Source: UBA7434 sp042090785 (GTDB taxonomy: Bacteria > Pseudomonadota > Gammaproteobacteria > Pseudomonadales > UBA7434). Taken from it: a stretch of DNA of 64,000 nt. Where the stretch lies: the NCBI GenBank assembly GCA_042090785.1, contig JBELIP010000005.1:39892-103891 (forward strand), written 5' to 3'. A model generated the notes under the pieces. The model saw only the letters and a list, made by a program, of their open reading frames with translations, searched no databases and was not told the origin of the DNA. This document shows positions 18,324 to 26,925 of the stretch, one piece after another. The stretch's first letter is position 1, and every line of letters starts with the position of its first letter. The position numbers and the translations under genes are program-made.

Positions 18324-18366
18324 ATATGAATGGTGGTTGACTCATTACTTCAGCTACCATTCATAT
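18324..18366. terminator. Hairpin between convergent genes, probable terminator
   Basis: ATATGAATGGT (18324-18334) and ACCATTCATAT (18356-18366) make an 11-bp perfect stem with a 21-nt loop. It lies between convergent genes. A T-rich tract (ATTATTTTTTTT) follows about 10 nt later on the plus strand; none follows on the minus strand. Confidence 0.55.
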
Positions 18367-18385
18367 TGTTTAAAGATTATTTTTT

Positions 18386-19288
18386 TTAAAAAAAGATCAA
18401 ATAAAAGATACCAGCAAACAGCAGGTATTTAACAATATAGTAAAGGGCCTTATTAAAGGCCTTTAGTTTTTTACCCACTAAACGTATTTGATATAAATAG
18501 TGAAAGGCTTTGTTGAGTGCGCCTGTTGATTCGCCTTCGGCGTTAGGCGAGCTAGCTGCCGCTAAAACGATGCGTCCAAAAATCTTGTTGACACACTCTG
18601 CAAAGACATTATTCATTGGCCGTTCAATATCGCAAAACAAAATTAAACGATTTTGCTGTGTGGCATTTTTAGCATAATGAATATAGGTTTCATCAAAGAG
18701 TACCGCTTCACCGTCCTTCCACCAATAGCGCTCGCCATCAACATCAATAAAACAATCTTCAGAGTTAGGTGTTTGCAAGCCAAGATGGTAGCGCAATGAC
18801 CCCGCATAAGGATCTCGGTGACGTACAAGCGTTGCATCAGGTGGTAATACAACAAACATAGCAGCTTTGATATTAGGGCAGCGGTCGAGCAGTGCCAATG
18901 TTTGTGGGCAGCTTGTTTTTGCTGAAGGCAGGTAGTCTTTGTACCACTTTAAATAAAACCGCGTCCAACCGGTTTTAAAAAAAGAATTAAAACCAATATC
19001 ATTCAGTTTTTCTGATTTTTTAATATCGCCGTTATTCGCTAATGCTAAGCCTTCGTCACGTAAAAGTTGCCAGTTTTCTTGTAATAACTGTAATTCAGGA
19101 ATGCTATCAACGGGAATGTAAGGTTTGTTAGGTACGGCAGAAAATAAATACATAAAACAATTGACGGGTGCCATAAAGCTAGAATGGTCTGACAGCTGCC
19201 TAAAAAATTTATGCCTAACTTTACCGCGCTGATGAATGTAAACGCCAGCGATAATAAAAATAAAGATTGCTATCCAGCTACCCATCAT
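18386..19288 (-). CDS. LpxO-like aspartyl/asparaginyl beta-hydroxylase family protein
   Basis: A 300-residue Fe(II)/2-oxoglutarate-dependent dioxygenase of the Asp/Asn beta-hydroxylase family. Relatives called LpxO hydroxylate the 3'-secondary acyl chain of lipid A at the inner membrane. A hydrophobic helix lies at residues 5-18 and another at about 283-300, consistent with membrane anchoring. The metal ligands are visible as H157-R-D159 and H204 (ETYIHYAKN), and R214 is placed to bind the 2-oxoglutarate. AAGGA upstream supports the first of two adjacent ATGs. It converges on the beta-lactamase-like lipoprotein gene with a shared hairpin between them. The substrate is inferred from the family. 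Confidence 0.82.
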   Translation of the reverse strand: MMGSWIAIFIFIIAGVYIHQRGKVRHKFFRQLSDHSSFMAPVNCFMYLFSAVPNKPYIPVDSIPELQLLQENWQLLRDEGLALANNGDIKKSEKLNDIGFNSFFKTGWTRFYLKWYKDYLPSAKTSCPQTLALLDRCPNIKAAMFVVLPPDATLVRHRDPYAGSLRYHLGLQTPNSEDCFIDVDGERYWWKDGEAVLFDETYIHYAKNATQQNRLILFCDIERPMNNVFAECVNKIFGRIVLAAASSPNAEGESTGALNKAFHYLYQIRLVGKKLKAFNKALYYIVKYLLFAGIFYLIFF

Positions 19289-19589
19289 TTTCCTTTTTCC
19301 TTTTAAAAAAACGCTTTACATATCCAGTCTATCAGAGGCTAATAAGCCATAAAGGTTTGATAAAATAATGGTGAATATTGAGGTTTAATCATTGGCTGTT
19401 TATCGGTCTTGAATAAGCAGGTGATTATCTAATATGCGACAGAGTTTGATCGTTATTTAGTCATTTCAGCTATAGTGAAATGGAGGGTTAATATGCTTCT
19501 GCACTGCTATGTAAGTTACTGTTTTTATTGGTTTTAGCGGCGATATTGGAAGCTTTTTCTAACTTAGATAACAAATAATAGGTCTGTTT
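19289..19589. other. Intergenic region upstream of the H-NOX signalling cluster
   Basis: About 300 bp between the divergent LpxO-like gene and the first kinase. TTGATC (19446) and TATAGT (19471) look like promoter elements, but the 19-nt spacer is longer than ideal. A short ORF with a strong ribosome binding site lies at 19493-19537 and is listed separately. I see no operator or riboswitch. Confidence 0.5.
19493..19537 (+). CDS. Possible 14-residue leader peptide upstream of the kinase
   Basis: An ATG preceded by GGAGGG with a 5-nt spacer opens a 14-codon frame (MLLHCYVSYCFYWF) ending in TAG, about 50 bp before the first kinase ORF. The ribosome binding site is much better than that of the kinase itself. 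The peptide is rich in aromatic residues and cysteine. It may be a translated leader or chance; no attenuator hairpin was identified. Confidence 0.3.
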   Translation: MLLHCYVSYCFYWF

Positions 19590-20735
19590 ATGATGTTTTT
19601 TTGCCATTTCCAACTTTTTTTATTGCATTGTTCTAAGATACTGGCACGAGCTTGGCATTGGCTAATAGTCGGTTCTATTCAATCATTAACTCGTGTGCCG
19701 TTAAAGATTAAAAGCCCATATGCATACGCGCCATTGCTAAGTGGGAGCTGTGAACATAGCGTTAAAAAAAGAATGAACATTCAGTTAAAAACACAGTCTT
19801 TAATACATTCGAAATTATCGTCATCAGAATCTACTCAGGCTGTTTTGACAGATATGAATAAGGCTGAATTCACTAGCAAGGCTAGCAAGGAAAACAGAAA
19901 GAAAAAAGAAAATAAAGAAAATAGAATGGCTTCGGTCGACCAGCTAGTTGCAGGCATTGCTCACGAAATTAATAATCCCTTAGGCTTTGTCTCTAGTAAT
20001 CTTGATACATTGCAAGAATATGCTGGCTCGCTAAAAAATATACTGATGCAGCAGCAACGTTTAATTGCAAGATTTTCAACGCAAAAAACCTTATCAAGAA
20101 TAGAAATAATGGCATTGCATATTGACCACGAGCTAAATGATATTTTGAGTGATTTAGATGCATTAATTGGCGAATCGATTACAGGTGTTAGTCGAGTAAA
20201 AAAAATTGTTAACGATTTATCTGGGGCTCAGTATATTCATACCCTTGAAACGAGCGATAAAGATATCAATACATTGTTAGCTGATGCGCTCAGTTTGCTA
20301 AGCATACATAAAGACCGTGGAATACGTATTGTTAAAGAATATGATGAGCTATGTATTGCTAAAGTCAGTGGTGAAAAATTACAGCAGGCTTTTTTAGCAA
20401 TAATTAATAACGCTGCGCAGGCAATTGAGGATAATGGCGAGGTGGTATTGCGGACAACCCAGCTAAAACACCATATTCGCATAGATATAATTGATAATGG
20501 CTGTGGAATTCCTGAAGAGAGCCTAAACACGATTTTTGAACCTTTTTATACGACGAGAAGTGTGGGGCAAGGGGTGGGCCTTGGTCTGCATATGGCAAAA
20601 AAAATAGCAGAAAGTCATGGCGGTGCTTTAAGGGTTAGTAGTAAAGTGGGTATCGGTACGGTGTTGACAATGATTTTGCCCATTAAAGACTCAAATGCAC
20701 CGATTTCAAGTTGGCCTATGGATGTTCAGGCCTAA
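19590..20735 (+). CDS. Sensor histidine kinase of the H-NOX cluster
   Basis: The C-terminal 260 residues are a complete kinase core: H-box AGIAHEINNPLGF with H125, N-box NNAAQAI, G1 DNGCGIP, F-box FEPFYTT and G2 GVGLGLHMAKK. It closely resembles the kinase at 21316. The N-terminal part is doubtful: the open frame begins at 19590, but the first 60 residues look non-conserved and an internal ATG at 19773 (MNIQLKTQS) would give a soluble kinase with a basic linker and no membrane helix. No sensory domain is recognisable, so it probably receives input from a partner such as the H-NOX protein encoded next. Confidence 0.82.
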   Translation: MMFFCHFQLFLLHCSKILARAWHWLIVGSIQSLTRVPLKIKSPYAYAPLLSGSCEHSVKKRMNIQLKTQSLIHSKLSSSESTQAVLTDMNKAEFTSKASKENRKKKENKENRMASVDQLVAGIAHEINNPLGFVSSNLDTLQEYAGSLKNILMQQQRLIARFSTQKTLSRIEIMALHIDHELNDILSDLDALIGESITGVSRVKKIVNDLSGAQYIHTLETSDKDINTLLADALSLLSIHKDRGIRIVKEYDELCIAKVSGEKLQQAFLAIINNAAQAIEDNGEVVLRTTQLKHHIRIDIIDNGCGIPEESLNTIFEPFYTTRSVGQGVGLGLHMAKKIAESHGGALRVSSKVGIGTVLTMILPIKDSNAPISSWPMDVQA

Positions 20736-20777
20736 TGCTAATACGTCACATATCGAGCAGATATAGGGAGATCCTTT

Positions 20778-21323
20778 GTGAAAGGCGTTATTTTTACTCA
20801 TCTTCAAGAGATGATTGAGACACAACAAGGCTTTCAGGTATGGGATGCCATTCTTGAACGTTGTGCTTTAGCGAGTGAGGGGGTATTTGTTTCCACCGAA
20901 CTTTATCCTGACGAAGAGTTATTTGCTATCGTAAAAGAATTGTCGGCGATAACAGCGGTTGATATTAACGAGTTGTTGGGCTCATTTGGTGAATACTTAT
21001 TTTTTAATTTACATAAATCAATGTCACCAGAGGTTTTTGCGCCGTTAACTTTATGGGATTTACTCAAAGGTCTTGATTCAATTATTCATATGGAAGTAAA
21101 AAAACTCGATAAGAAAGCGCAGCCACCCACTCTTGTTGTTATGCGCTCAAGTGAGAAAGAAATGGTCTTAGAATATCGCTCAACAAAAAAACTCTGCCGC
21201 TTAGCAATGGGTATGCTTAAGGGCGCTGCGCAAATATTTAAAGAAGATGTCACATTAGCCATGCCGGTTTGCATGCATGATGGCCACGATTATTGTGAGC
21301 TGCTAATTACGCGTCATGTCTAA
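20778..21323 (+). CDS. H-NOX haem nitric oxide/oxygen-binding sensor
   Basis: A 181-residue soluble H-NOX protein that binds haem and senses NO. The family start MKGVIF is present from a GTG with GGGAGA upstream. The proximal haem ligand is H104 in IIHMEVKKL, and the zinc-type cysteines and histidine are C140, C165, H167 and C173 (CMHDGHDYC). The propionate-binding motif, normally YxSxR, reads Y133-R-S135-T-K137, so the arginine is replaced by lysine. The gene overlaps the following kinase by 8 bp. In Shewanella and Vibrio, H-NOX proteins inhibit a partner kinase when NO is bound and control biofilm formation; the same role is inferred here. Confidence 0.9.
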   Translation: MKGVIFTHLQEMIETQQGFQVWDAILERCALASEGVFVSTELYPDEELFAIVKELSAITAVDINELLGSFGEYLFFNLHKSMSPEVFAPLTLWDLLKGLDSIIHMEVKKLDKKAQPPTLVVMRSSEKEMVLEYRSTKKLCRLAMGMLKGAAQIFKEDVTLAMPVCMHDGHDYCELLITRHV

Positions 21324-22311
21324 TCAAGATTTAGAAGCCGAAAATAAAGCGTTAACCAATGCCTTGTTACGTGAGCGCAAGGCAAGAAAATTAGCCGAAA
21401 GCTTACTTGAAGAAAGAGCGGTTGAATTGTTTTTAGCTAATGGTGAGCTTGAAAAAACCATAGAGACATTAAAAACCTCAAATTTACAGTTACTCCAGTC
21501 TGAGAAAATGGCCTCTATTGGCCAATTAGCTGCAGGCGTTGCACACGAAATTAATAATCCGGTGGGTTTTATTTCCAGTAATCTAGGGACTTTGCGCGAT
21601 TATATCGAAGAGGTTCGAAATATTATTGATGCGCAGCGTTTTTCTATTAAAGCCGGCGCTGAGTGTGTTGATGCGAAGCAGTATATGCAAGTTAATGCTA
21701 AGGCGATGACTGACCTCAAGGCCTTATTAAAAAAAATAGATATCGATTTTTTAATGATGGATATGAATGATTTGTTGGATGAGTCGATTGACGGTGTTAA
21801 GCGAATTAGAAAAATTGTGGCTGACCTGCTCGATTTTTCACGGACTAACTCTTCGGATTATAAAAATACAGATATTAATGCATTGCTCGAAAAAACCATG
21901 AATGTTGCTTGGAATGAACTCAAGTATAAAACCGAAATTAATAAGAATTTTGGCGAGTTACCTGAGGTTTATTGCAACGACGGTAAAATAGCCCAAGTGC
22001 TTCTTAATTTATTTATCAATGCTTCTCATGCTATTCATGAGCGAGGGGAAATAACAATTACCACTCGACATATGGGCGATAATGTTAGTGTTATTATTGC
22101 TGACACTGGCGTCGGTATTCCCAAAAACATTATAGCCAATATTTTTGATCCTTTTTTCACTACTAAAACGAATAGTCAAGGTACAGGTTTGGGCTTACAT
22201 ATTGCTCGAAGTGTTATCGATGCGCACCAAGGGACTATTTCGGTGACTAGTGAGTTGGGTGTAGGGACGAGTTTTACTATTTTATTACCTGTTGCAGGGG
22301 TGAGTGATTAG
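21316..22311 (+). CDS. H-NOX-associated histidine kinase
   Basis: A 331-residue soluble kinase whose start overlaps the H-NOX stop by 8 bp (ATGTCTAA). An N-terminal coiled coil (about residues 5-62, rich in Glu, Lys and Leu heptads) leads to the H-box AAGVAHEINNPVGF with H77. After a helical insertion come DLLDFSRT, N-box NLFINASHAI, G1 DTGVGIP, F-box FDPFFTT and G2 GTGLGLHIAR. There is no transmembrane segment, which fits control by a cytosolic partner. This is the arrangement of HnoK-type kinases, whose autophosphorylation is regulated by NO-bound H-NOX. Two receiver proteins encoded downstream are its likely targets. Confidence 0.9.
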   Translation: MSNQDLEAENKALTNALLRERKARKLAESLLEERAVELFLANGELEKTIETLKTSNLQLLQSEKMASIGQLAAGVAHEINNPVGFISSNLGTLRDYIEEVRNIIDAQRFSIKAGAECVDAKQYMQVNAKAMTDLKALLKKIDIDFLMMDMNDLLDESIDGVKRIRKIVADLLDFSRTNSSDYKNTDINALLEKTMNVAWNELKYKTEINKNFGELPEVYCNDGKIAQVLLNLFINASHAIHERGEITITTRHMGDNVSVIIADTGVGIPKNIIANIFDPFFTTKTNSQGTGLGLHIARSVIDAHQGTISVTSELGVGTSFTILLPVAGVSD

Positions 22312-22378
22312 TGAATACACTTTTGGCTTAATATATCCTTAACTCACTATGATCTTGAATCAACAAGGAGAAAGCTAG

Positions 22379-22840
22379 ATGGACAGTCAGCGTAATTTAC
22401 TATGTATTGATGACGAGATAGGTATTTTAAAATCATTAAAGCGCTTATTGCGTCATGAGGCCTTTAATGTGTTAACGGCTGAAAGCGGTAGTGAGGCTTT
22501 AGCATTATTAGCCGCTAACGAGATACACGTTGTGTTGGTCGACCAGCATATGCCAGATATTGACGGACTTAGTTTGCTAAAAAAAATAAAAGTCCAATGC
22601 CCATCGGTTGTTGCTATTGTTCTATCAGGTTTGGTTGATCTAGAGCATATTCTGGCGGCAATTAACCGCGGTGAGGTAGAGCGTTTTCTAGCTAAACCGT
22701 GGAACGATGAAGAACTTAAAACAGTATTGAGACAATGTTTTCACTATTTCGATTTGGCTCAGGTCAATCTAGAGCTCAATGATTTAGTGAGTCAGCAAAA
22801 GAGCCAGTTAGAAAACATGAAAAATTTATTAGGTAAGTAG
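22379..22840 (+). CDS. Stand-alone response regulator (receiver domain)
   Basis: A 153-residue receiver with acidic residues D11-D12, phospho-acceptor D55 in VLVDQHMPD, S83 in place of the usual threonine, and K106 in the FLAKPWND motif. The KPW segment is typical of receivers found with HD-GYP and kinase networks. A short C-terminal helix (about 125-150), probably coiled coil, replaces any output domain. AAGGAG lies 7 nt upstream of the ATG. It follows the H-NOX kinase by 67 bp and is probably co-transcribed. It may be a phosphate sink, a connector or act by protein contact. Confidence 0.85.
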   Translation: MDSQRNLLCIDDEIGILKSLKRLLRHEAFNVLTAESGSEALALLAANEIHVVLVDQHMPDIDGLSLLKKIKVQCPSVVAIVLSGLVDLEHILAAINRGEVERFLAKPWNDEELKTVLRQCFHYFDLAQVNLELNDLVSQQKSQLENMKNLLGK

Positions 22841-22848
22841 GGAGTAAT

Positions 22849-23295
22849 ATGGGGGATTTAGATTTTTTAAATTTTGAGACTCAAACAGAGACTGGTTTTG
22901 GAAACATGACGGATACTAAAGCCATAGTAAAAGTACTTTTTGTTGATGATGAAAAATCCATATTGGTTGCTTTACGCCGTTTGTGCCGTAACACGGGTTG
23001 GGATATTTATACCGCAGAAAGCGGTGATGAGGGATTAGCCATTATTGATGAGCACACTATCGATTTGGTCGTTTCTGATATGCGTATGCCAAATATGAAT
23101 GGGGCGCAGTTCCTTGAGCAGGTGGTAGAAAGATCACCATCAACAGTGAGGATTTTATTAACCGGTTATTCCGAGGTTGCCGCTACGGTAGCAGCCATTG
23201 ATAGAGGTAAGATTTTTTGTCACTGCACTAAGCCTTGGGATAACGACGAGTTTAGAGAAATACTTAATAAAGCCATTGCTTCGCGTAAAGAATAA
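22849..23295 (+). CDS. Second stand-alone response regulator (receiver domain)
   Basis: A 148-residue receiver: D33-D34, phospho-acceptor D77 in VVSDMRMPN, T105 in LLTGYSE and K128 in CTKPWDND. It starts with a 22-residue acidic tail (MGDLDFLNF) that could be a docking peptide; an internal ATG at about residue 20 would remove it, but GGGAG lies just before the first ATG. No output domain follows the receiver. It lies 8 bp after the first receiver and is about as long. Being the last gene of the cluster, it probably works with the two kinases and the H-NOX sensor. Confidence 0.85.
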   Translation: MGDLDFLNFETQTETGFGNMTDTKAIVKVLFVDDEKSILVALRRLCRNTGWDIYTAESGDEGLAIIDEHTIDLVVSDMRMPNMNGAQFLEQVVERSPSTVRILLTGYSEVAATVAAIDRGKIFCHCTKPWDNDEFREILNKAIASRKE

Positions 23296-23533
23296 TTACG
23301 ATAGTTTAAGCTCATTAAATAGGCGATATTGGGCTAAAAAATAAATAAAACCCTGTGTTTTCAAATATATACTTTAGTTGTCTAACCCTTATATCTAAAC
23401 GATCTATTTCTTGCCCTTCATATCTTTTTCTATTCGCGTAATCATTCATTGAAAGCCATCATAACGTTTTATTTGCTTGTATTTTAGTAAGTTCAATAAC
23501 GTTCAATGACATTGCCAATAAGAGGAAATCATT

Positions 23534-24055
23534 ATGAAGCGATTATATTATTTAACATACGATATAGATGTAGCCGAATCGGTATCGAATCTTCTGCATG
23601 CGAACGGTATCAATGATTGGAATTTTCATGTACTCAGTAAGGACGAAGCAGGGGTTAAAAAGCATCATTTGCATGCCGCAACACCCATCCATGAGTTAGA
23701 TATATTACGCTCAGGTGAGCGCGGTTTATTTTTCGGTATTATCCTAGCCGTAATAATGATTGTTTTATTTGATCAGTTTACCTACTGGTTCGATATGTTT
23801 GGTTTATTAGGCGTGTTTGGTATCGGTTTGATGACCGTTGGTTTTTCCACATGGATTGGCGGTTTTGTTGGTATGCAAACAGAGAATTATAAAATAAGAC
23901 GTTTTCATGATGTTATAGCCAGTGGCGGCTATTTGTTGATGGTTGATGTAAAGCCAGAGCAAAAAGCGTCGATTGAGATATTACTTATGAATCAACATGG
24001 CGTTAGCAAAGCGGGCGAAGACACCACCTTGGTTACTCCCTTTCATCATGCATGA
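23534..24055 (+). CDS. Two-helix membrane protein of unknown function
   Basis: A 173-residue protein. A soluble N-terminal part (MKRLYYLTYDIDVAESVSN) resembles the ferredoxin-like start of DUF1269-type proteins. Two hydrophobic helices (about 68-85 and 90-115) are separated by a short FDMFG loop, with glycine-rich packing in GGFVGMQ. The C-terminal soluble domain contains LLMVDVKPEQ. AGAGGA precedes the ATG. It is a single-gene unit with its own terminator. I do not recognise a specific function; it could be a stress-related membrane protein. Confidence 0.75.
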   Translation: MKRLYYLTYDIDVAESVSNLLHANGINDWNFHVLSKDEAGVKKHHLHAATPIHELDILRSGERGLFFGIILAVIMIVLFDQFTYWFDMFGLLGVFGIGLMTVGFSTWIGGFVGMQTENYKIRRFHDVIASGGYLLMVDVKPEQKASIEILLMNQHGVSKAGEDTTLVTPFHHA

Positions 24056-24086
24056 TTAAGTCAATAGTGAACACGTAATTCACTCC

Positions 24087-24113
24087 ACCGGGTATACATG
24101 CCCGGTTTTTTTT
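24087..24113 (+). terminator. Intrinsic terminator
   Basis: ACCGGG and CCCGGT form a 6-bp stem with an 8-nt loop, followed by eight T. It ends the transcript of the preceding membrane protein gene. Confidence 0.9.
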
Positions 24114-24197
24114 GTCTTGCGAAAAGCGTAAACTGGCTGCCGTATCTAAACCCGCACTTACATGAGGTGTTAATCATTTACTTTATAGAGATTAAGA

Positions 24198-25396
24198 ATG
24201 TCAGAAGTTGAAACTGTACACCCGGTTGATGACGCAGATGCGCCAACCACTAAACCTCTTACAACGCCAATTAATGCAGAGCAAAAAGCGCCTAAAAATT
24301 TATCATCACTGGTTTATCTTTTTAGCTATTTAAAGCCTTATAAATTGCGTTGGCTAGGTGCAATGGTGGCATTGGTTTTTACTGCATCGTTAAGCTTACT
24401 AATGGNNNNNNNNNNNNNNNNNNNNNNNNNNNNNNNNNNNNNNNNNNNNNNNNNNNNNNNNNNNNNNNNNNNNNNNNNNNNNNNNNNNNNNNNNNNNNNN
24501 NNNNNCTAATGGTTGCCATGGGTGTGGCGACAGTGTCAGAGGTGTTTGGTGATTTACAGCGAGCTGCTGGTGCAACCGATCGCCTAGTTGAATTACTACA
24601 GGTTAAAAATTTGATTGTAGAGCCAACTAAAGCGGTTGATGCTTTTTTACTAACACCTGAGATTGTCTTTGACGCTGTTAATTTTAATTATCCTTCTAGG
24701 CCAAATGAGTCAGCGTTAAAAGATTTTTCTTTAATTTTGCCCGAAGGCCAATGTGTTGCCTTAGTCGGGCCGTCAGGCGCTGGCAAGTCTACGGTCTTTG
24801 AGCTGATACAGCGCTTTTATGATCCGCAATCAGGCATAGTCATGCTGGGTAATAAAGATATTCGTATGCTTAGCCCTCAAGCGCTTCGCCAGCAGTTGGC
24901 TGTTGTGGCGCAGCAGTCCACCTTGTTTACCAGTGATGTGGCTGCGAATATTCGCTACGGCAAACCCGATGCCAGTGACGATGAGGTGATTGCGGCTGCC
25001 AAGGCGGCTTACGCGCATGACTTTATTAGTCAGTTGCCTAATGGCTACAATAGCTTTTTAGGCGAGCAGGGCGTACGTTTATCGGGCGGGCAAAAGCAGC
25101 GTATCGCTATAGCCCGTGCCATCTTAAAAGATCCGCGTATTCTTATGTTAGATGAAGCGACCAGTGCGCTAGATACCGAGAGTGAATTCAAAGTGCAGAA
25201 AGCCTTAGAGCGATTAATGGAAAATAGGACCACGTTAATTATTGCTCATCGGCTATCCACTATTTTACATGCGGATGCGATTGCCGTTTTGGATCATGGT
25301 CAATTAGTTGCGCAGGGGTCTCATCAGACGCTGTTAAAAGATTCTGTTTTATATGCTAAGTTAGCCAGCTATCAGTTTAAAGAGCAGTCTGCTTAA
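24198..25396 (+). CDS. ABC exporter (MsbA-related), interrupted by an assembly gap
   Basis: One gene split by 100 N at 24406-24505. Before the gap are about 69 residues: an acidic tail and the first helix (LRWLGAMVALVFTASLSLLM). After it, in the frame CTA ATG GTT, come the end of the last helix (MVAMGVATVSEVFGDLQRA) and a full nucleotide-binding domain: Walker A GPSGAGKST, Q-loop VVAQQST, signature LSGGQKQRIA, Walker B ILMLDEAT and switch HRLS. A normal half-transporter of this family has about 590 residues; only about 365 are visible, so roughly 225 residues of the membrane domain are missing. Probably a fused permease-ATPase lipid or drug exporter. Confidence 0.85.
24406..24505. other. Assembly gap (100 N) inside the ABC exporter gene
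   Basis: Exactly 100 N, a conventional placeholder. The 7 bases before the gap and the 7 after it are identical (CTAATGG), and joining them would keep the frame. From family length the true missing DNA should be near 680 bp. Confidence 0.95.
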
Positions 25397-25448
25397 TCTA
25401 TTTTTTGCAGTGTATGCTTAGGCTGTTAAACGTTTAATTGGAGAGTAA

Positions 25449-26876
25449 ATGGATACTTTGTATTGGCATGATTATGAAACCTGGGGTATTAACCCCGCCG
25501 AAGATATGCCCTCGCAATTTGCAGGTGTGCGTACCGACAGTGATTTTAATATTATTGGCGAGCCATTAAATATTTTGTGTCGCCCCGCGTTGGATGTTAT
25601 CCCCCATGCCGAAGCATGTATGGTAACGGGTATGACGCCGCAACAAGTAGAGCAGCAAGGTGTGAGTGAACGTGACTTTTTTGCCGCCATTCACGCTGAG
25701 CTTGCACGTCCGAATACTTGTAGCGTTGGTTATAACAGTTTGCGCTTCGATGACGAAGTGACACGCTACGGCCTGTACCGCAATTTTTATGATCCTTATG
25801 CTCGTGAGTGGCAAAACGGTAATACGCGCTGGGATATTATTGATATGTTGCGCCTGTGTTATGCCGTTAGGCCAGAAGGCATTAACTGGCCGCAGCGCGA
25901 CGATGGCGTAGTGAGTTTTCGTTTAGAGCAATTAACCGAAGCCAATGGTTTATCGCATGAGGCGGCCCATGATGCGCTTTCAGATGTCTATGCGACTATT
26001 GCAGTTGCTAAATTAATTAAAGATACGCATCCGCAGTTGTTTGAGCATGTATTTTCTTTGCGACAAAAGCAGAAAGCGCAAGAAGCGTTGGCGCTAGGCA
26101 GTGGCAAGCCTGTGCTGCATATATCATCGCGCTTCGGTTCTGAATTTTGCTGCGGTTCATTAGTGTTGCCTATTGCGCAGCACCCTAAAAATAAGAACGA
26201 AATTATTTGTGTCGATTTACGCTATTCACCAGCCCCGTTATTTGATTTACAACCCCAAGCAATAGCAGATTTACTGTTTACTAAGGTGGCCGATTTGCCT
26301 GAAGGTATTAGCCGTATACCGCTAAAGTCCATACATATTAATCGCTGTCCTATTGTTTTAACACCTAAGCTAGTTGATGACAAAGTGGCTAAGCGCTTAT
26401 CTTTAGACTGGGAAAGTTGTGAGACGCACCGTAAACAGTTGTTGGCATTTTCTGGTTTGGCGACCAAGTTACAAGCGGTAGTGACAGCAAATCAGTTTGA
26501 TAATAGCGGTCGTGATGCTGAGGCTTTGATGTACGATGGTTTTATTCCTAATGGAGATAAATCGCTGATGCAAAAAATACCAACAGCGGATGCAGCAACA
26601 TTAGCAAGCAGTGTCTTTCCATTTCAGGATGCACGCCTGCCGGATTTGTTGTTTCGTTATCGCGCACGTAATTTTCCTGCAAGCTTATCGGCTGACGAGC
26701 GAGAAGAGTGGTTACAGTTTTGTCGCGATAAATGCTTGTCGGGAGAGGAGTGCCGCTTAGATAAAGAGTTAGATAATATTGATTTGTTGTTGCAAAGCAC
26801 GCCAGAGAAGAGCGATGTGCTTAATGGCCTGGCTGATTTTCTTAAGCAGAAAAAACAGTTATTAACGCAAGATTAA
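25449..26876 (+). CDS. sbcB: Exodeoxyribonuclease I
   Basis: Degrades single-stranded DNA 3' to 5' and acts in recombination and mismatch repair. The 475-residue protein has the DEDD-type exonuclease start YWHDYETWG (D8, E10). The later motifs are GYNSLRFDDEVTRYGLYRN, SFRLEQLTEANG and the histidine-aspartate motif SHEAAHDALSDVYAT. The C-terminal half has the SH3-like and helical extension typical of ExoI, including RYRARNFP. The length matches E. coli ExoI (475 residues). GGAGAG lies just upstream of the ATG. It appears to be a single-gene unit convergent with the YgjP-like gene. Orthology is clear. Confidence 0.96.
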   Translation: MDTLYWHDYETWGINPAEDMPSQFAGVRTDSDFNIIGEPLNILCRPALDVIPHAEACMVTGMTPQQVEQQGVSERDFFAAIHAELARPNTCSVGYNSLRFDDEVTRYGLYRNFYDPYAREWQNGNTRWDIIDMLRLCYAVRPEGINWPQRDDGVVSFRLEQLTEANGLSHEAAHDALSDVYATIAVAKLIKDTHPQLFEHVFSLRQKQKAQEALALGSGKPVLHISSRFGSEFCCGSLVLPIAQHPKNKNEIICVDLRYSPAPLFDLQPQAIADLLFTKVADLPEGISRIPLKSIHINRCPIVLTPKLVDDKVAKRLSLDWESCETHRKQLLAFSGLATKLQAVVTANQFDNSGRDAEALMYDGFIPNGDKSLMQKIPTADAATLASSVFPFQDARLPDLLFRYRARNFPASLSADEREEWLQFCRDKCLSGEECRLDKELDNIDLLLQSTPEKSDVLNGLADFLKQKKQLLTQD

Positions 26877-26925
26877 AGTCTTAGTGTTTAGCCGAGTACG
26901 GGTTAAATGCTTTCAAGATGATGAG

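Noticed and set aside
19446..19476. Promoter TTGATC-TATAGT before the H-NOX kinases
   Set aside because: The 19-nt spacer is too long for a confident sigma-70 call.
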